From: Marinoscillum luteum
GTDB lineage: Bacteria > Bacteroidota > Bacteroidia > Cytophagales > Cyclobacteriaceae
Direction of reading: 5' to 3'
Assembly: GCF_044005705.1 (NCBI RefSeq)
Contig: NZ_JBIPKE010000017.1
Location: 503,203 to 567,202 of the forward strand
Length of the DNA: 64,000 nt
In this document: in pieces, positions 20,067 through 28,341 of the stretch
Layout of the letters: every line of letters starts with the position of its first letter
Position numbering within the stretch: the first letter of the stretch is position 1
Translations under genes and position numbers: made by a program
Notes under the pieces: generated by a model
What the model saw: only the letters and a program-made list of their open reading frames with translations
What the model was told of the DNA's origin: nothing
The model's database searches: none

Positions 20067-20779
20067 TGAAAGAACGTAAGGAAATTTTTGCCACGGCTAA
20101 AGAAACAGCAGAGGCGTTTGGTGATTATTTGATGAAAGAGGCTGGTGAGAAGTCAGTATTTCATTGTGCACTTTCGGGTGGCTCCACCCCAAAAATGCTG
20201 TTTGATTACCTGGCGGTGAAGTACCGGAACTCACCGTTGTGGAACGGAATTCATTTCTACTGGGGTGATGAGCGCTGTGTGTCGCCTGAAGATGCAGAAA
20301 GTAACTTCAAAATGACCAAAGAGCGCCTGCTCGATTACATCCCCATCCCGCAGGAAAATGTCCACCGGGTGTTGGGTGAAAACGATCCGGAGAGAGAAGC
20401 TGAACGCTATGGTCAGGAGCTACTGGAGTATCTGCCTACACATAAAGGACTTCCCGTTTTTGATCTCATCATTTTGGGTATGGGAGAGGATGGTCACACG
20501 GCTTCCATATTCCCACATCAGATGGAGCTTTTGAGCTCTGAGGAAGTGTGTCGGGTGGCGGTTCATCCTGATTCTGGTCAGAAGAGAGTGACCCTCACCG
20601 GGCCAGTGATCAACACGGCGCATGAGGTAGTCTTTCTGGTAACAGGAGCAGGAAAGAAAGAGAAAGTATCCGAAATCTTCAATAAAACAGGTGAATGGGA
20701 ATCCTATCCAGCAGCCCATATTAGCCCTGAACAGGGCAGTCTTGTATGGTTTTTAGATGAAGCCGCTGTAGGGAAATAA
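20063..20779 (+). CDS. pgl: 6-phosphogluconolactonase
   Basis: Hydrolyses 6-phosphogluconolactone to 6-phosphogluconate, the step between Zwf and Gnd. The 238 residues contain the phosphate-binding loop LSGGSTPKMLF near the N-terminus, FYWGDERCV, and the catalytic-region motif LGMGEDGHTASIFPH of the NagB/DevB fold. It overlaps zwf by 4 bp. All three oxidative-branch genes are thus contiguous, which supports a pathway-level NADPH-generating unit. Confidence 0.96.
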   Translation: MMKERKEIFATAKETAEAFGDYLMKEAGEKSVFHCALSGGSTPKMLFDYLAVKYRNSPLWNGIHFYWGDERCVSPEDAESNFKMTKERLLDYIPIPQENVHRVLGENDPEREAERYGQELLEYLPTHKGLPVFDLIILGMGEDGHTASIFPHQMELLSSEEVCRVAVHPDSGQKRVTLTGPVINTAHEVVFLVTGAGKKEKVSEIFNKTGEWESYPAAHISPEQGSLVWFLDEAAVGK

Positions 20780-20856
20780 AATTGACCCGCTAATTTTATT
20801 TAAATTGACTGGATGAATAGATAGTGCCCCTGAGGCACTGTCTGATCAAACCAGCG

Positions 20857-22620
20857 ATGAAGAAAAGTGTAATTATTTTGGGCGGCGGTGTGGCCGGAAT
20901 GAGTGCCGCACATGAGCTCATAGAAAAAGGTTTTGAAGTTACTGTCTACGAAAGACAAGATCACCTGCCAGGGGGGAAGGCTCGATCCATCCCTCTTCCT
21001 GAGTTCACACAGGGAAACAATAAAGACCTCTCGGGAGAGCATGGCTTTCGATTCTTTCCCGGATTTTATAGGCACCTTATTGATACCATGAAGCGCACCC
21101 CCTCGGGTGATGGCACTCAAAAAAGCACCGCCGACAACCTCATAGAGGCCCCCATCATGATGCTGGCGCGCGCTGGCAAAAAGCCCATTCAGATGCCCAG
21201 CGGTTTCCCCAATTCACTGGCAGATCTCCGGCTCATCGTGGAGGCACTGCATGCCGATACCGGTCTGGAAGAAGGCGAAAGCAAGGTTATTCTGGGTAAA
21301 ATATGGCAGCTGATGACCAGCTCCAAACGGAGGCGGTCTGAGGAGTATGAGCAGATCGGCTGGTGGGACTATTGCGAAGCGGATAAGTATAGCCCCGCAT
21401 ATCGTGAGTTGTTTGTAGACGGACTTACCAGAACGCTTGTGGCCGCCAAGGCCAAAAAGGCCAATACTTTCACCAATGGAAATATTCTGATGCAAATGAT
21501 TTTTGGGTTTGGAAAACCGCATGAAATCAGCGACAGAATACTGGATGGCCCTACTAATGAGAAGTGGCTCTACCCATGGTTGGATTACCTCAAAAAGCAG
21601 GGTGTTAACTATCATTTTAAAACAACAGTGGTCTCAGTCAAAACCCAAGGGAAAGAAATCGCTGGTGTGGAAATCCTTGAAAATGGTGAATTGCAGACCA
21701 AAACTGCTGATTATTACCTCTGTGCCCTGCCAGTGGAGCGTGCCGCCAAGGTACTGGCCACTCCTGAACTGATCCACCTGGATGGCAGACTTGCCAACCT
21801 CAAAAAACTGAGTAGTCAGGTGGCCTGGATGAATGGGATACAGTATTTTCTGAAGGAGGATGTCAAAATCAATGCGGGACACATTATTCTCGCAGATTCA
21901 CCCTGGGCCCTCACGGTGATTTCACAAGCTCAATTTTGGGCCGATTATCGCTGGGAGGAGTATGGAGACTCTGAGGTGAACGGAGTGCTGTCTATCGATG
22001 TGTCCGACTGGGATGCCCCGGGAGTTGTTTTTGGAAAACCGGCAAAGGACTGCACGGTGAAAGAAGTGATTCTGGAGGTGTGGACTCAAATGAAACAAAA
22101 CTTCAATGTGGAGGAGGAACTGCTGCAGGATGATAATGTGGCCTATGTGTACATAGATGAGGCCATCATTTTTGATAAAAGCTTTTTTAAGGAGGGCCCC
22201 TCCAGTAATCCAAAATTGAACAAGCCGGCTAAATATGGCTCCAGTTTGGTGACAGAAAATGACGAACCACTCTTGGTGAATGAAGTGGGCTCCTGGTCAC
22301 TCCGGCCCGAATCTTATACGGCCATTCCCAATCTTTTTTTAGCCTCTGACTATGTGCGGAGTGTTACCAATCTGGCCACCATGGAGGCCGCTAACGAGAC
22401 TGCCCGCCGTGCAGTCAATGGGATCATTGCACAGTCCGGTGAGCGGGTGCCCCTTTGCTCACTTTGGGAATTCAAAGAACCCACCTGGCTACTGTATTAT
22501 AAGTGGCTGGATGAAAAACGATACAAACAAGGTTTGAAATGGGGGAAACCCCGGATAAAATGGTATGCCCTTCCCGCCAGTTGGTTGCTGCGATTGCTCG
22601 GAAAACACAAATACCTATAA
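20857..22620 (+). CDS. FAD-dependent oxidoreductase (phytoene-desaturase/amine-oxidase superfamily)
   Basis: A 587-residue flavoprotein. It starts with the Rossmann motif VIILGGGVAGMSAAHELIEKG followed by YER and GGKARS, and ends in a segment (ASDYVRSVTNLATMEAANE) like the C-terminal FAD contact of carotenoid desaturases and hydroxysqualene dehydroxylases. I chose the ATG at 20857 because the glycine-rich motif then lies at the true N-terminus; a GTG at 20824 would add 11 residues. The gene lies 78 bp after pgl and 3 bp before a sensor kinase gene. The substrate is unknown: isoprenoid desaturation or dehydroxylation is suggested by similarity of motifs, not by context. Confidence 0.85.
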   Translation: MKKSVIILGGGVAGMSAAHELIEKGFEVTVYERQDHLPGGKARSIPLPEFTQGNNKDLSGEHGFRFFPGFYRHLIDTMKRTPSGDGTQKSTADNLIEAPIMMLARAGKKPIQMPSGFPNSLADLRLIVEALHADTGLEEGESKVILGKIWQLMTSSKRRRSEEYEQIGWWDYCEADKYSPAYRELFVDGLTRTLVAAKAKKANTFTNGNILMQMIFGFGKPHEISDRILDGPTNEKWLYPWLDYLKKQGVNYHFKTTVVSVKTQGKEIAGVEILENGELQTKTADYYLCALPVERAAKVLATPELIHLDGRLANLKKLSSQVAWMNGIQYFLKEDVKINAGHIILADSPWALTVISQAQFWADYRWEEYGDSEVNGVLSIDVSDWDAPGVVFGKPAKDCTVKEVILEVWTQMKQNFNVEEELLQDDNVAYVYIDEAIIFDKSFFKEGPSSNPKLNKPAKYGSSLVTENDEPLLVNEVGSWSLRPESYTAIPNLFLASDYVRSVTNLATMEAANETARRAVNGIIAQSGERVPLCSLWEFKEPTWLLYYKWLDEKRYKQGLKWGKPRIKWYALPASWLLRLLGKHKYL

Positions 22621-22623
22621 CCC

Positions 22624-23829
22624 ATGATTTCAAAATTCATCAATTTTTTCATTCCCCGCCAGCGACAGGAGAATGCAGAGGAACACCGACAATATAAACT
22701 GGTGACCTATTTTGTGATAGTCACCTTTCTGTTCGACCTGAATTACATCAGTCTATCATCTACCATAGGTTTTGAGATGGGGATGCGCATCATGGCGATT
22801 ACAGCCGGGGCCCATCTGTTACAGGCATTTGCCATCCGGCTGGATTGGCCTTTGTGGCTGGTATCCAATCTGTATGTACTGTTTGGCGTGTTTGGCGTAG
22901 TGGGGTGTACCTACTACTCGGGTGGTTTTTATTCACCGGTCATTGTCTGGCTGGCATCTTCGCCTATTGTAGCGTTGTTGATGGCTGGTAAGCGATCTGG
23001 ATTTGTCTGGATGTTTATTAATGCTGCTATGGTGGTGGTTTTTGCCCTGATGGCCAAAAATGGATATGAATTTCCCGTGGACTATGCTGCCGAGTGGTCA
23101 AATTTCTTCATAGCCAATACATTTTTCGGCCTGGTGATTATCATTTTCGTGGTGGCTCTGGTGTTTGAAAACGGGAAAAATACGGCACTCCGGAAACTGG
23201 CTCAAAAGAACATCCTGTTGGCAGAGGAGAAAAAGAAAACCGCCCTCTATGCGCTCTCTCAGGAGATCCACGATAATGTGGGGCAGACGCTTTTTCTGGC
23301 TAAGTTGAATCTTTCCACTTTTGATCTGGTGCCTGATGATGAGCGAGAGCGGGTGAAAAACTCTATGGAACTTCTCAGTCAGGCCATTGACAAACTCCGA
23401 GATATCTCCAGCACCTTGAATGAGGAAAATATCACCAACTTCTCACTCCTCAACTCTCTGAAAGTAGACATGGAAACCATCTCAGGGATAGGTGCCCTTA
23501 AAACCAAGTTGGAGGTACAGGGCGAAGTACAGAAACTCAATTCCAAAACAGAATTTGTGTTATACCGGATTGCCCAGGAGGTGATCAATAATGTGATCAA
23601 GCATTCGCAGGCGGCTCATTTGCATGTGAAGCTCATTTTCTCTTCCAATCTCCTAACGATGTACTTTAAAGATGATGGGGTGGGGATGAACTCGGAGCAA
23701 CTCTTGAAGGATGGTCAGGGGATGAGAAATATGCGGGAGCGCACCGCCGGCATTCAGGGGGAGATCAATTTTAGCTCTTCGGAAAATAGCGGTGTGGAGG
23801 TGACAGTCAAAGCTCCTTTTTACAGCTAG
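22624..23829 (+). CDS. NarL-type (HisKA_3) membrane sensor histidine kinase
   Basis: A 401-residue kinase with about six membrane helices in residues 28-182 and a short linker. The dimerisation/phosphoacceptor helix is SQEIHDNVGQTLFLAKL (His216), followed by a HATPase domain with N-box (AQEVINNVIKHS) and G-boxes (DDGVGMN, GQGMRNMRER). This is the architecture of kinases that phosphorylate LuxR/NarL-type regulators. No such regulator gene is adjacent, so it is an orphan here. It follows the FAD oxidoreductase gene by 3 bp and is probably co-transcribed with it. The signal sensed is unknown. Confidence 0.9.
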   Translation: MISKFINFFIPRQRQENAEEHRQYKLVTYFVIVTFLFDLNYISLSSTIGFEMGMRIMAITAGAHLLQAFAIRLDWPLWLVSNLYVLFGVFGVVGCTYYSGGFYSPVIVWLASSPIVALLMAGKRSGFVWMFINAAMVVVFALMAKNGYEFPVDYAAEWSNFFIANTFFGLVIIIFVVALVFENGKNTALRKLAQKNILLAEEKKKTALYALSQEIHDNVGQTLFLAKLNLSTFDLVPDDERERVKNSMELLSQAIDKLRDISSTLNEENITNFSLLNSLKVDMETISGIGALKTKLEVQGEVQKLNSKTEFVLYRIAQEVINNVIKHSQAAHLHVKLIFSSNLLTMYFKDDGVGMNSEQLLKDGQGMRNMRERTAGIQGEINFSSSENSGVEVTVKAPFYS

Positions 23830-23942
23830 CACCATCAGCGAGGGTTTCTTACCATTCACCTACGATTCAGGATGGTCGATCAAATGAAATGACCCCAACC
23901 GAGGGAAACTTCGTTCATTGAGTAGGATCAAATAAATATTAT

Positions 23943-24551
23943 GTGAAAAATATCATCATTTTATTGATCGTCCTATTTCAAATCTCCTGCACATCAGCAC
24001 AAGACAAGCAGGTGGGCGGTAGGTGTGAGGGCTGTGAAGCCCTTTATGAATATGGTAGTCGATCACTCAATAGTGTAGACACCATACCCGGGTTTGAACA
24101 GTCAGCGGCAAAGATGAAAGTCACAGGGGTTATTTATCTCAATGATGGGGTGACACCAGCCAAAGACGTGATCCTTTACATCTATCAGACAGATGAGCGC
24201 GGGATCTATCGGGCTAGTACGGATGCCCAAGGTTGGGAGAGAAGACACGGCCAGCACAGGGGTTGGATCAAGACTGGAAGTGACGGAAAGTATACCTTTT
24301 ATACCTTTAGACCAGCTTCCTATCCCAATACCACTATTCCACAGCATATACATGCCACGGTGAAGCCACCAGGCTATACTGATTATTTTATTGATGATTT
24401 CTATTTTGATGATGATCCCAATCTGACACCCACACTCAGGGCACAGGATAAGAGAAGGGCCGGATCGGGGATCGTAGCACTGAAAAGGGAAAACGGAATG
24501 CTCCTCGCGCAGAGGGATATCATTTTGGGGTTAAATATTCCGGGGTATTAG
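23943..24551 (+). CDS. Exported intradiol ring-cleavage dioxygenase-like protein
   Basis: A 202-residue protein with an N-terminal hydrophobic signal ending near FQISC (possible lipoprotein Cys), then a beta-sandwich typical of the intradiol dioxygenase family. Candidate iron ligands are the tyrosines in ILYIYQTDERGIY and the two histidines in RHGQHRGW...TIPQHIHATV, with PPGYTDYF following. Classical members open catechols or protocatechuate; exported small forms in Bacteroidota have no settled substrate. The frame starts at a GTG (23943). An ATG two bases upstream is out of frame and meets a stop at once, so the start is not fully certain. Confidence 0.8.
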   Translation: MKNIIILLIVLFQISCTSAQDKQVGGRCEGCEALYEYGSRSLNSVDTIPGFEQSAAKMKVTGVIYLNDGVTPAKDVILYIYQTDERGIYRASTDAQGWERRHGQHRGWIKTGSDGKYTFYTFRPASYPNTTIPQHIHATVKPPGYTDYFIDDFYFDDDPNLTPTLRAQDKRRAGSGIVALKRENGMLLAQRDIILGLNIPGY

Positions 24552-24579
24552 ATGCTCAGCCTGTGTAACAAAAGTCACT

Positions 24580-24608
24580 TTTGGCCAGGCTATATCTCTA
24601 TACTTTTG
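24580..24608 (+). promoter_or_regulatory. Bacteroidota housekeeping promoter upstream of the rhodanese gene
   Basis: TTTG at 24580-24583, a 17-bp spacer, then TACTTTTG at 24601-24608. This is an exact match to the -33 TTTG and -7 TAnnTTTG consensus known for Bacteroidota sigma-ABfr promoters. The start codon at 24635 lies 27 bp downstream, giving a short leader. Confidence 0.7.
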
Positions 24609-24634
24609 TTGCTCATTCAAAATACAATACAACA

Positions 24635-24946
24635 ATGGGAATACTAAGCAGCTTGTTTGGCGGAGGGTCAAAAGAACTTCAGGCTTTAAAAGATAATGGC
24701 GCAGTGGTGATCGATGTACGTACACCCGGAGAGTTCAAAAACGGACATGTAAAAGGTGCAAAAAACTATCCGCTACAAAATATAGGATCCAAAACCCAGG
24801 AAATCAAAAGACTGAACAAGCCGGTGATTCTCTGCTGTGCTTCAGGCATGCGCAGTGGTCAGGCCAAAGGGATATTAAAATCCGCAGGGATTGAATGTGC
24901 CAATGGCGGGAGTTGGACGAAGGTAGACAGGCTCTACTCGAACTAA
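24635..24946 (+). CDS. Single-domain rhodanese-like protein
   Basis: A 103-residue sulfurtransferase domain: VVIDVRTPGEFKNGHVKGAKN, then the active-site loop CASGMRSGQAK with the catalytic Cys directly before the six-residue loop, and a short C-terminus. There is no signal peptide, so it is cytoplasmic. Start at the ATG at 24635, since the domain begins right after it and a consensus promoter lies upstream; an earlier in-frame ATG at 24581 would overlap that promoter. Its stop codon overlaps the stop codon of the convergent gene. Confidence 0.92.
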   Translation: MGILSSLFGGGSKELQALKDNGAVVIDVRTPGEFKNGHVKGAKNYPLQNIGSKTQEIKRLNKPVILCCASGMRSGQAKGILKSAGIECANGGSWTKVDRLYSN

Positions 24947-25602
24947 GTCAGCTGTTTGATCTCCTTGTTTTCCAATATGGTTACCCCACTTCCATTTTCG
25001 GAAAATCCAAGATTAAAAATAGCCCCAGCAAGCTCTTCAGAAGTGATGGCTCCGCTTGGGTATACCAGCTTGAGCAGTGGGTAAAGCTTGCGCATCAGTC
25101 GATAACTAAAGTTAGGTTCATCGCGTGGCTCCACAGGATAGATGTAGGCGGGTCTCAATAGATACAATGGCCCGGAGGCTTTACTGATCAGGTAGTTTTC
25201 GGCCATGCCCTTATACCTTGCGAAAGACATTTTGCTTTCTTCTTTGGGATCTGCACCGGCTCCACTGAGGAAGCAAAATGTTATTTTTGGGTTGTTCTGG
25301 TAGACAAGGTCCGCAAAAATCCTGGTATAGTCCACGGTGATTTTTTTGAACTCATCATCGGGCACCTGACCGGTATATACGCCCAGACAGTAGTAGGCCA
25401 CATCCTGATTTCGAAAATATTGGGATATTGAAGAAAGATCCATAAAATCCTGATGGACAATTTCCGTAAGCTTCGGATGACTGAAGCCGGAGGACTTTCT
25501 GACCAGGGAAGTGACGGATTTCACCTCATTAGAGTTGAGGCATTCTCTCAGTACGATCCCCCCGATCATACCCGTGGCCCCAGTGATAATGATTCTTTTC
25601 AT
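24943..25602 (-). CDS. Atypical SDR-family NAD(P)-binding protein
   Basis: A 219-residue protein with N-terminal dinucleotide motif IIITGATGMIGGIVLREC, the middle segment AYYCLGVYTGQ, and FCFLSGAGAD...SFARYKGMAENYL. The YxxxK-like element and LRPAYIYP are typical of HTATIP2/NmrA-like atypical short-chain dehydrogenases. Substrate unknown. It is convergent with the rhodanese gene and the two stop codons share bases (24943-24946). Confidence 0.88.
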   Translation of the reverse strand: MKRIIITGATGMIGGIVLRECLNSNEVKSVTSLVRKSSGFSHPKLTEIVHQDFMDLSSISQYFRNQDVAYYCLGVYTGQVPDDEFKKITVDYTRIFADLVYQNNPKITFCFLSGAGADPKEESKMSFARYKGMAENYLISKASGPLYLLRPAYIYPVEPRDEPNFSYRLMRKLYPLLKLVYPSGAITSEELAGAIFNLGFSENGSGVTILENKEIKQLT

Positions 25603-25717
25603 AGAGCCAATAATAGAGCATTTCTTAGTTGGATTTAGATTTTCGGATAAGATTGATGCATTTGGTAGGGTTATTGGTACTCACCCCGTTTGAGTAGTAA
25701 AATAAAAATCTTCAGTC

Positions 25718-25939
25718 ATGAGAACAAACAGTAAGAATACCCGAAATGCCCTAATACAGTGTGATCACCCTATTCAGGGACTCCAGCTAATTCGCAAAAT
25801 GAAAAGAGCGGGCCAGCCTATCCCCAAAACACTCATTCTGAACGGTCCTCAATGCCAGCATACTCTGGATAGAATGCTTTTTAGATTGCAAACTCTTTTG
25901 GGAGAGGGCAGCCCAGAGCTGGTAGTGGTTCAGGATTAA
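25718..25939 (+). CDS. Small hypothetical protein (73 aa)
   Basis: A 73-residue basic protein without signal peptide or membrane helix (KNTRNALIQCDHPIQGLQL, then MKRAGQPIPKTLILNG). The frame starts at an ATG preceded by an A-rich leader (TAAAATAAAAATC) typical of Bacteroidota initiation regions. No family recognised. It sits alone between a divergent SDR gene and the PorE-like gene; function unknown. Confidence 0.5.
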   Translation: MRTNSKNTRNALIQCDHPIQGLQLIRKMKRAGQPIPKTLILNGPQCQHTLDRMLFRLQTLLGEGSPELVVVQD

Positions 25940-26133
25940 CAGATTACCTTCTTGGATTTTTTGTAGAGGCAGATCCTAAATAGAAAGGGCACCAGCAGTA
26001 GAGCAAAAGGGCTTTTTTGGAGCTCGAAGGAATTTCCCGGTCTATCCAACTGGTTTTTAGGTTCATTCACCTAAAATTCACGCTATTAGTGAGTTAATGA
26101 GGGAATATTTGATTTCAAAAAAAATCAGGTCCT

Positions 26134-28128
26134 ATGAAAAGCCGATACGCCCTACTTCTTGCTTTCGTCCTTACTCTTGTTATACAGGATGCCGGAGCCC
26201 AAAAGCTGAAACGAATCAAAAAGACCATAAATGCGGGCTTATATGCTAAGGCGCTGCGCATGATTGACACCATAGATCAGCCTAAAGAAGAAGAGCAGGA
26301 AGCACTTCAGTATTACAGAGGCGTTAGCTTGCTTCAGAGCTATCGTCAGGAGGAGGCCCTGGCAGCCCTCAAGAAATCTTCTCCATCAGTGGATGAAAAG
26401 TATCCTTACTATCTCACCCTGGCTTATTTGCAGAATGACTCTTTGAAAGCCGCTCAAAGTGCCTGGGGACAAGTGGATACTACTCTATTATCTCAGGAAG
26501 AGCTGGAGCTACTCACTATCCATATGAACGCTTATGAATCCATCTATCTGAATAGAAAAGATGTGGTGGTTCAAAATCTGGGCCCAACGATCAACTCAGA
26601 AGGTCATGAATACAATGCTGTGATCACCAAAGATCAGAAATCGGTAGTCTATACCGTAAGGAGAGCTGAAATGGACGATATGGCTACCGATGGGCTGGCC
26701 TATGAGCAAATCCTGAAGGCTACCCTGGATGAAAGGGGCTTGTGGGAAAACCCTCAACAATTTGACAGACAGTCTTCGAAGAAACATCATGATGCCACTG
26801 TGCAGCTTTTTGATCACGATACCAAATTGGTGACCTACCATGATGAAGACCTCCTGTTGTCTGAGCTTCGGGACGGTCAGTGGTCTATGCCCAAGTCACT
26901 CAATATGTTGAATCGGCTGGGTAGTGCTGAGACTCATTGCTCCATTAACGAAACTTTTGATACCATTTACTATGCTACCAACTTCTACTCGGCAAACGGA
27001 AATCTGGACCTGTATCAACTAACCAAAGGTGCAGATGGCTCATGGAACGAACCCACCCCGCTAAAGGAGCTTAATACAATTTACAATGATGACTCTCCGT
27101 ACATGGCTGCTAATGGAGAACTCTATTTCAGTTCCAGAGGGCATAATTCTACCGGAGGTTATGATATTTTCAGGAGCAGGTATGATCGAGTGACTGGAAA
27201 ATGGAGCAAACCCGAAAATCTTGGGCACCCCATCAATTCACCTTCAGATGATACCTATTTCAATGTATTCGGTAAAATAGCCTATCTGTCATCTGGTCGT
27301 ACCGGAGGCTATGGCAATATGGACATCTACCGGGTATTCCTTTTTAATAAAGTAAGAATTACTGGACAGGTAGTGGATGATGAGTCTGACGAAGCCCTAC
27401 CCGGAGCAGAGGTGATGGTGGAAGGGCCGGACAGTACCTACACCGCCACTACCGATGAGATGGGAAGGTATGCTATGTTGGTTCCTATTGAGACTGTTTT
27501 CAAGCTAAGTGTCACTTACCAAAGCCAGCTGGTGTACGCGCAGCAGCAGGTCATAAAAGTGTTGCTGCAGGATCATAACGATAATGTGGTACAGCTGCGG
27601 GTGAATAAAGAGGGAGTGAATGGAGATGAGGTGCAGGAGCAACAAATAGCGATAGAAATGCTCAATGATTTCAATGTTGATCCTGAACGTCTGGTGCCGG
27701 GGGATATGGCTAAGCCCTTGCTGGCCACCATGAGGGTACATAAGCCTGAGAATCAGGAAGAACCCATCGCTGAAATTCCCATTCCGATCGTTCATTTTGA
27801 ATTTGACCGGTCAGTGGTTACAGAACAGTACAAAAGCACTTTGCGACTGTTTGCGAATGAAATAAAGGATCGCCCGGGTCTGAAGCTTGCACTGGAAGGC
27901 TACACAGATAAAGTAGGAGCGAACGATTATAATAAATTGCTGGCCCTCAAACGTGCCAGTGCTGTGATGGATTTTCTCGTTGCGGAGGGTGTGTCCTCGG
28001 ATCAGTTGAAGGTCAATGCCCTGGGTGAAGAGAACCCTCTGGAGGATACAGAAGGAGAGAGTCTGCTGAATCGCAGGGTGGAAATCAAGCTGATCAGCTC
28101 CTCCAGTGCAGGATTGGTTGCTAATTGA
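26134..28128 (+). CDS. PorE-like OmpA-family protein (TPR, PD40 propeller, regulatory domain, OmpA)
   Basis: A 664-residue envelope protein. Signal peptide (LLLAFVLTLVIQDAGAQ), TPR-like helices to about 150, and PD40/WD40-like beta-propeller repeats to about 400 (e.g. DDSPYMAANGELYFSSRG, YFNVFGKIAYLSSGR). A carboxypeptidase-regulatory-like domain follows at about 406-490 (ITGQVVDDESDEALPGAEV), then an OmpA peptidoglycan-binding domain from about 548 (VHFEFDRS...LEGYTDKVGANDYN...LNRRVEIKL). This order is that of PorE of the type IX secretion system, and the window encodes two T9SS cargo proteins. Bacteroidota carry several paralogues of this layout, so identity with PorE is not proven. It anchors something at the outer membrane to peptidoglycan. 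Confidence 0.85.
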   Translation: MKSRYALLLAFVLTLVIQDAGAQKLKRIKKTINAGLYAKALRMIDTIDQPKEEEQEALQYYRGVSLLQSYRQEEALAALKKSSPSVDEKYPYYLTLAYLQNDSLKAAQSAWGQVDTTLLSQEELELLTIHMNAYESIYLNRKDVVVQNLGPTINSEGHEYNAVITKDQKSVVYTVRRAEMDDMATDGLAYEQILKATLDERGLWENPQQFDRQSSKKHHDATVQLFDHDTKLVTYHDEDLLLSELRDGQWSMPKSLNMLNRLGSAETHCSINETFDTIYYATNFYSANGNLDLYQLTKGADGSWNEPTPLKELNTIYNDDSPYMAANGELYFSSRGHNSTGGYDIFRSRYDRVTGKWSKPENLGHPINSPSDDTYFNVFGKIAYLSSGRTGGYGNMDIYRVFLFNKVRITGQVVDDESDEALPGAEVMVEGPDSTYTATTDEMGRYAMLVPIETVFKLSVTYQSQLVYAQQQVIKVLLQDHNDNVVQLRVNKEGVNGDEVQEQQIAIEMLNDFNVDPERLVPGDMAKPLLATMRVHKPENQEEPIAEIPIPIVHFEFDRSVVTEQYKSTLRLFANEIKDRPGLKLALEGYTDKVGANDYNKLLALKRASAVMDFLVAEGVSSDQLKVNALGEENPLEDTEGESLLNRRVEIKLISSSSAGLVAN

Positions 28129-28341
28129 AAGAAAAACAGAAAAGTGCTTTTAAGGAATTTGAGAATGTTTTTTGGACGCTATGATGAATCAATGATGTAG
28201 TGCGAGGGTTGGTGTGATGTATTAATGTTGAGGTACCGAATGGACGACTTCAGCGAATATTTTTTCATCATTGCTTAGGCCTGTTGTGTTTTAATTTTTT
28301 CACAAATGGGTTTGTACTGACGAAACCTTAAATCCAACCTG

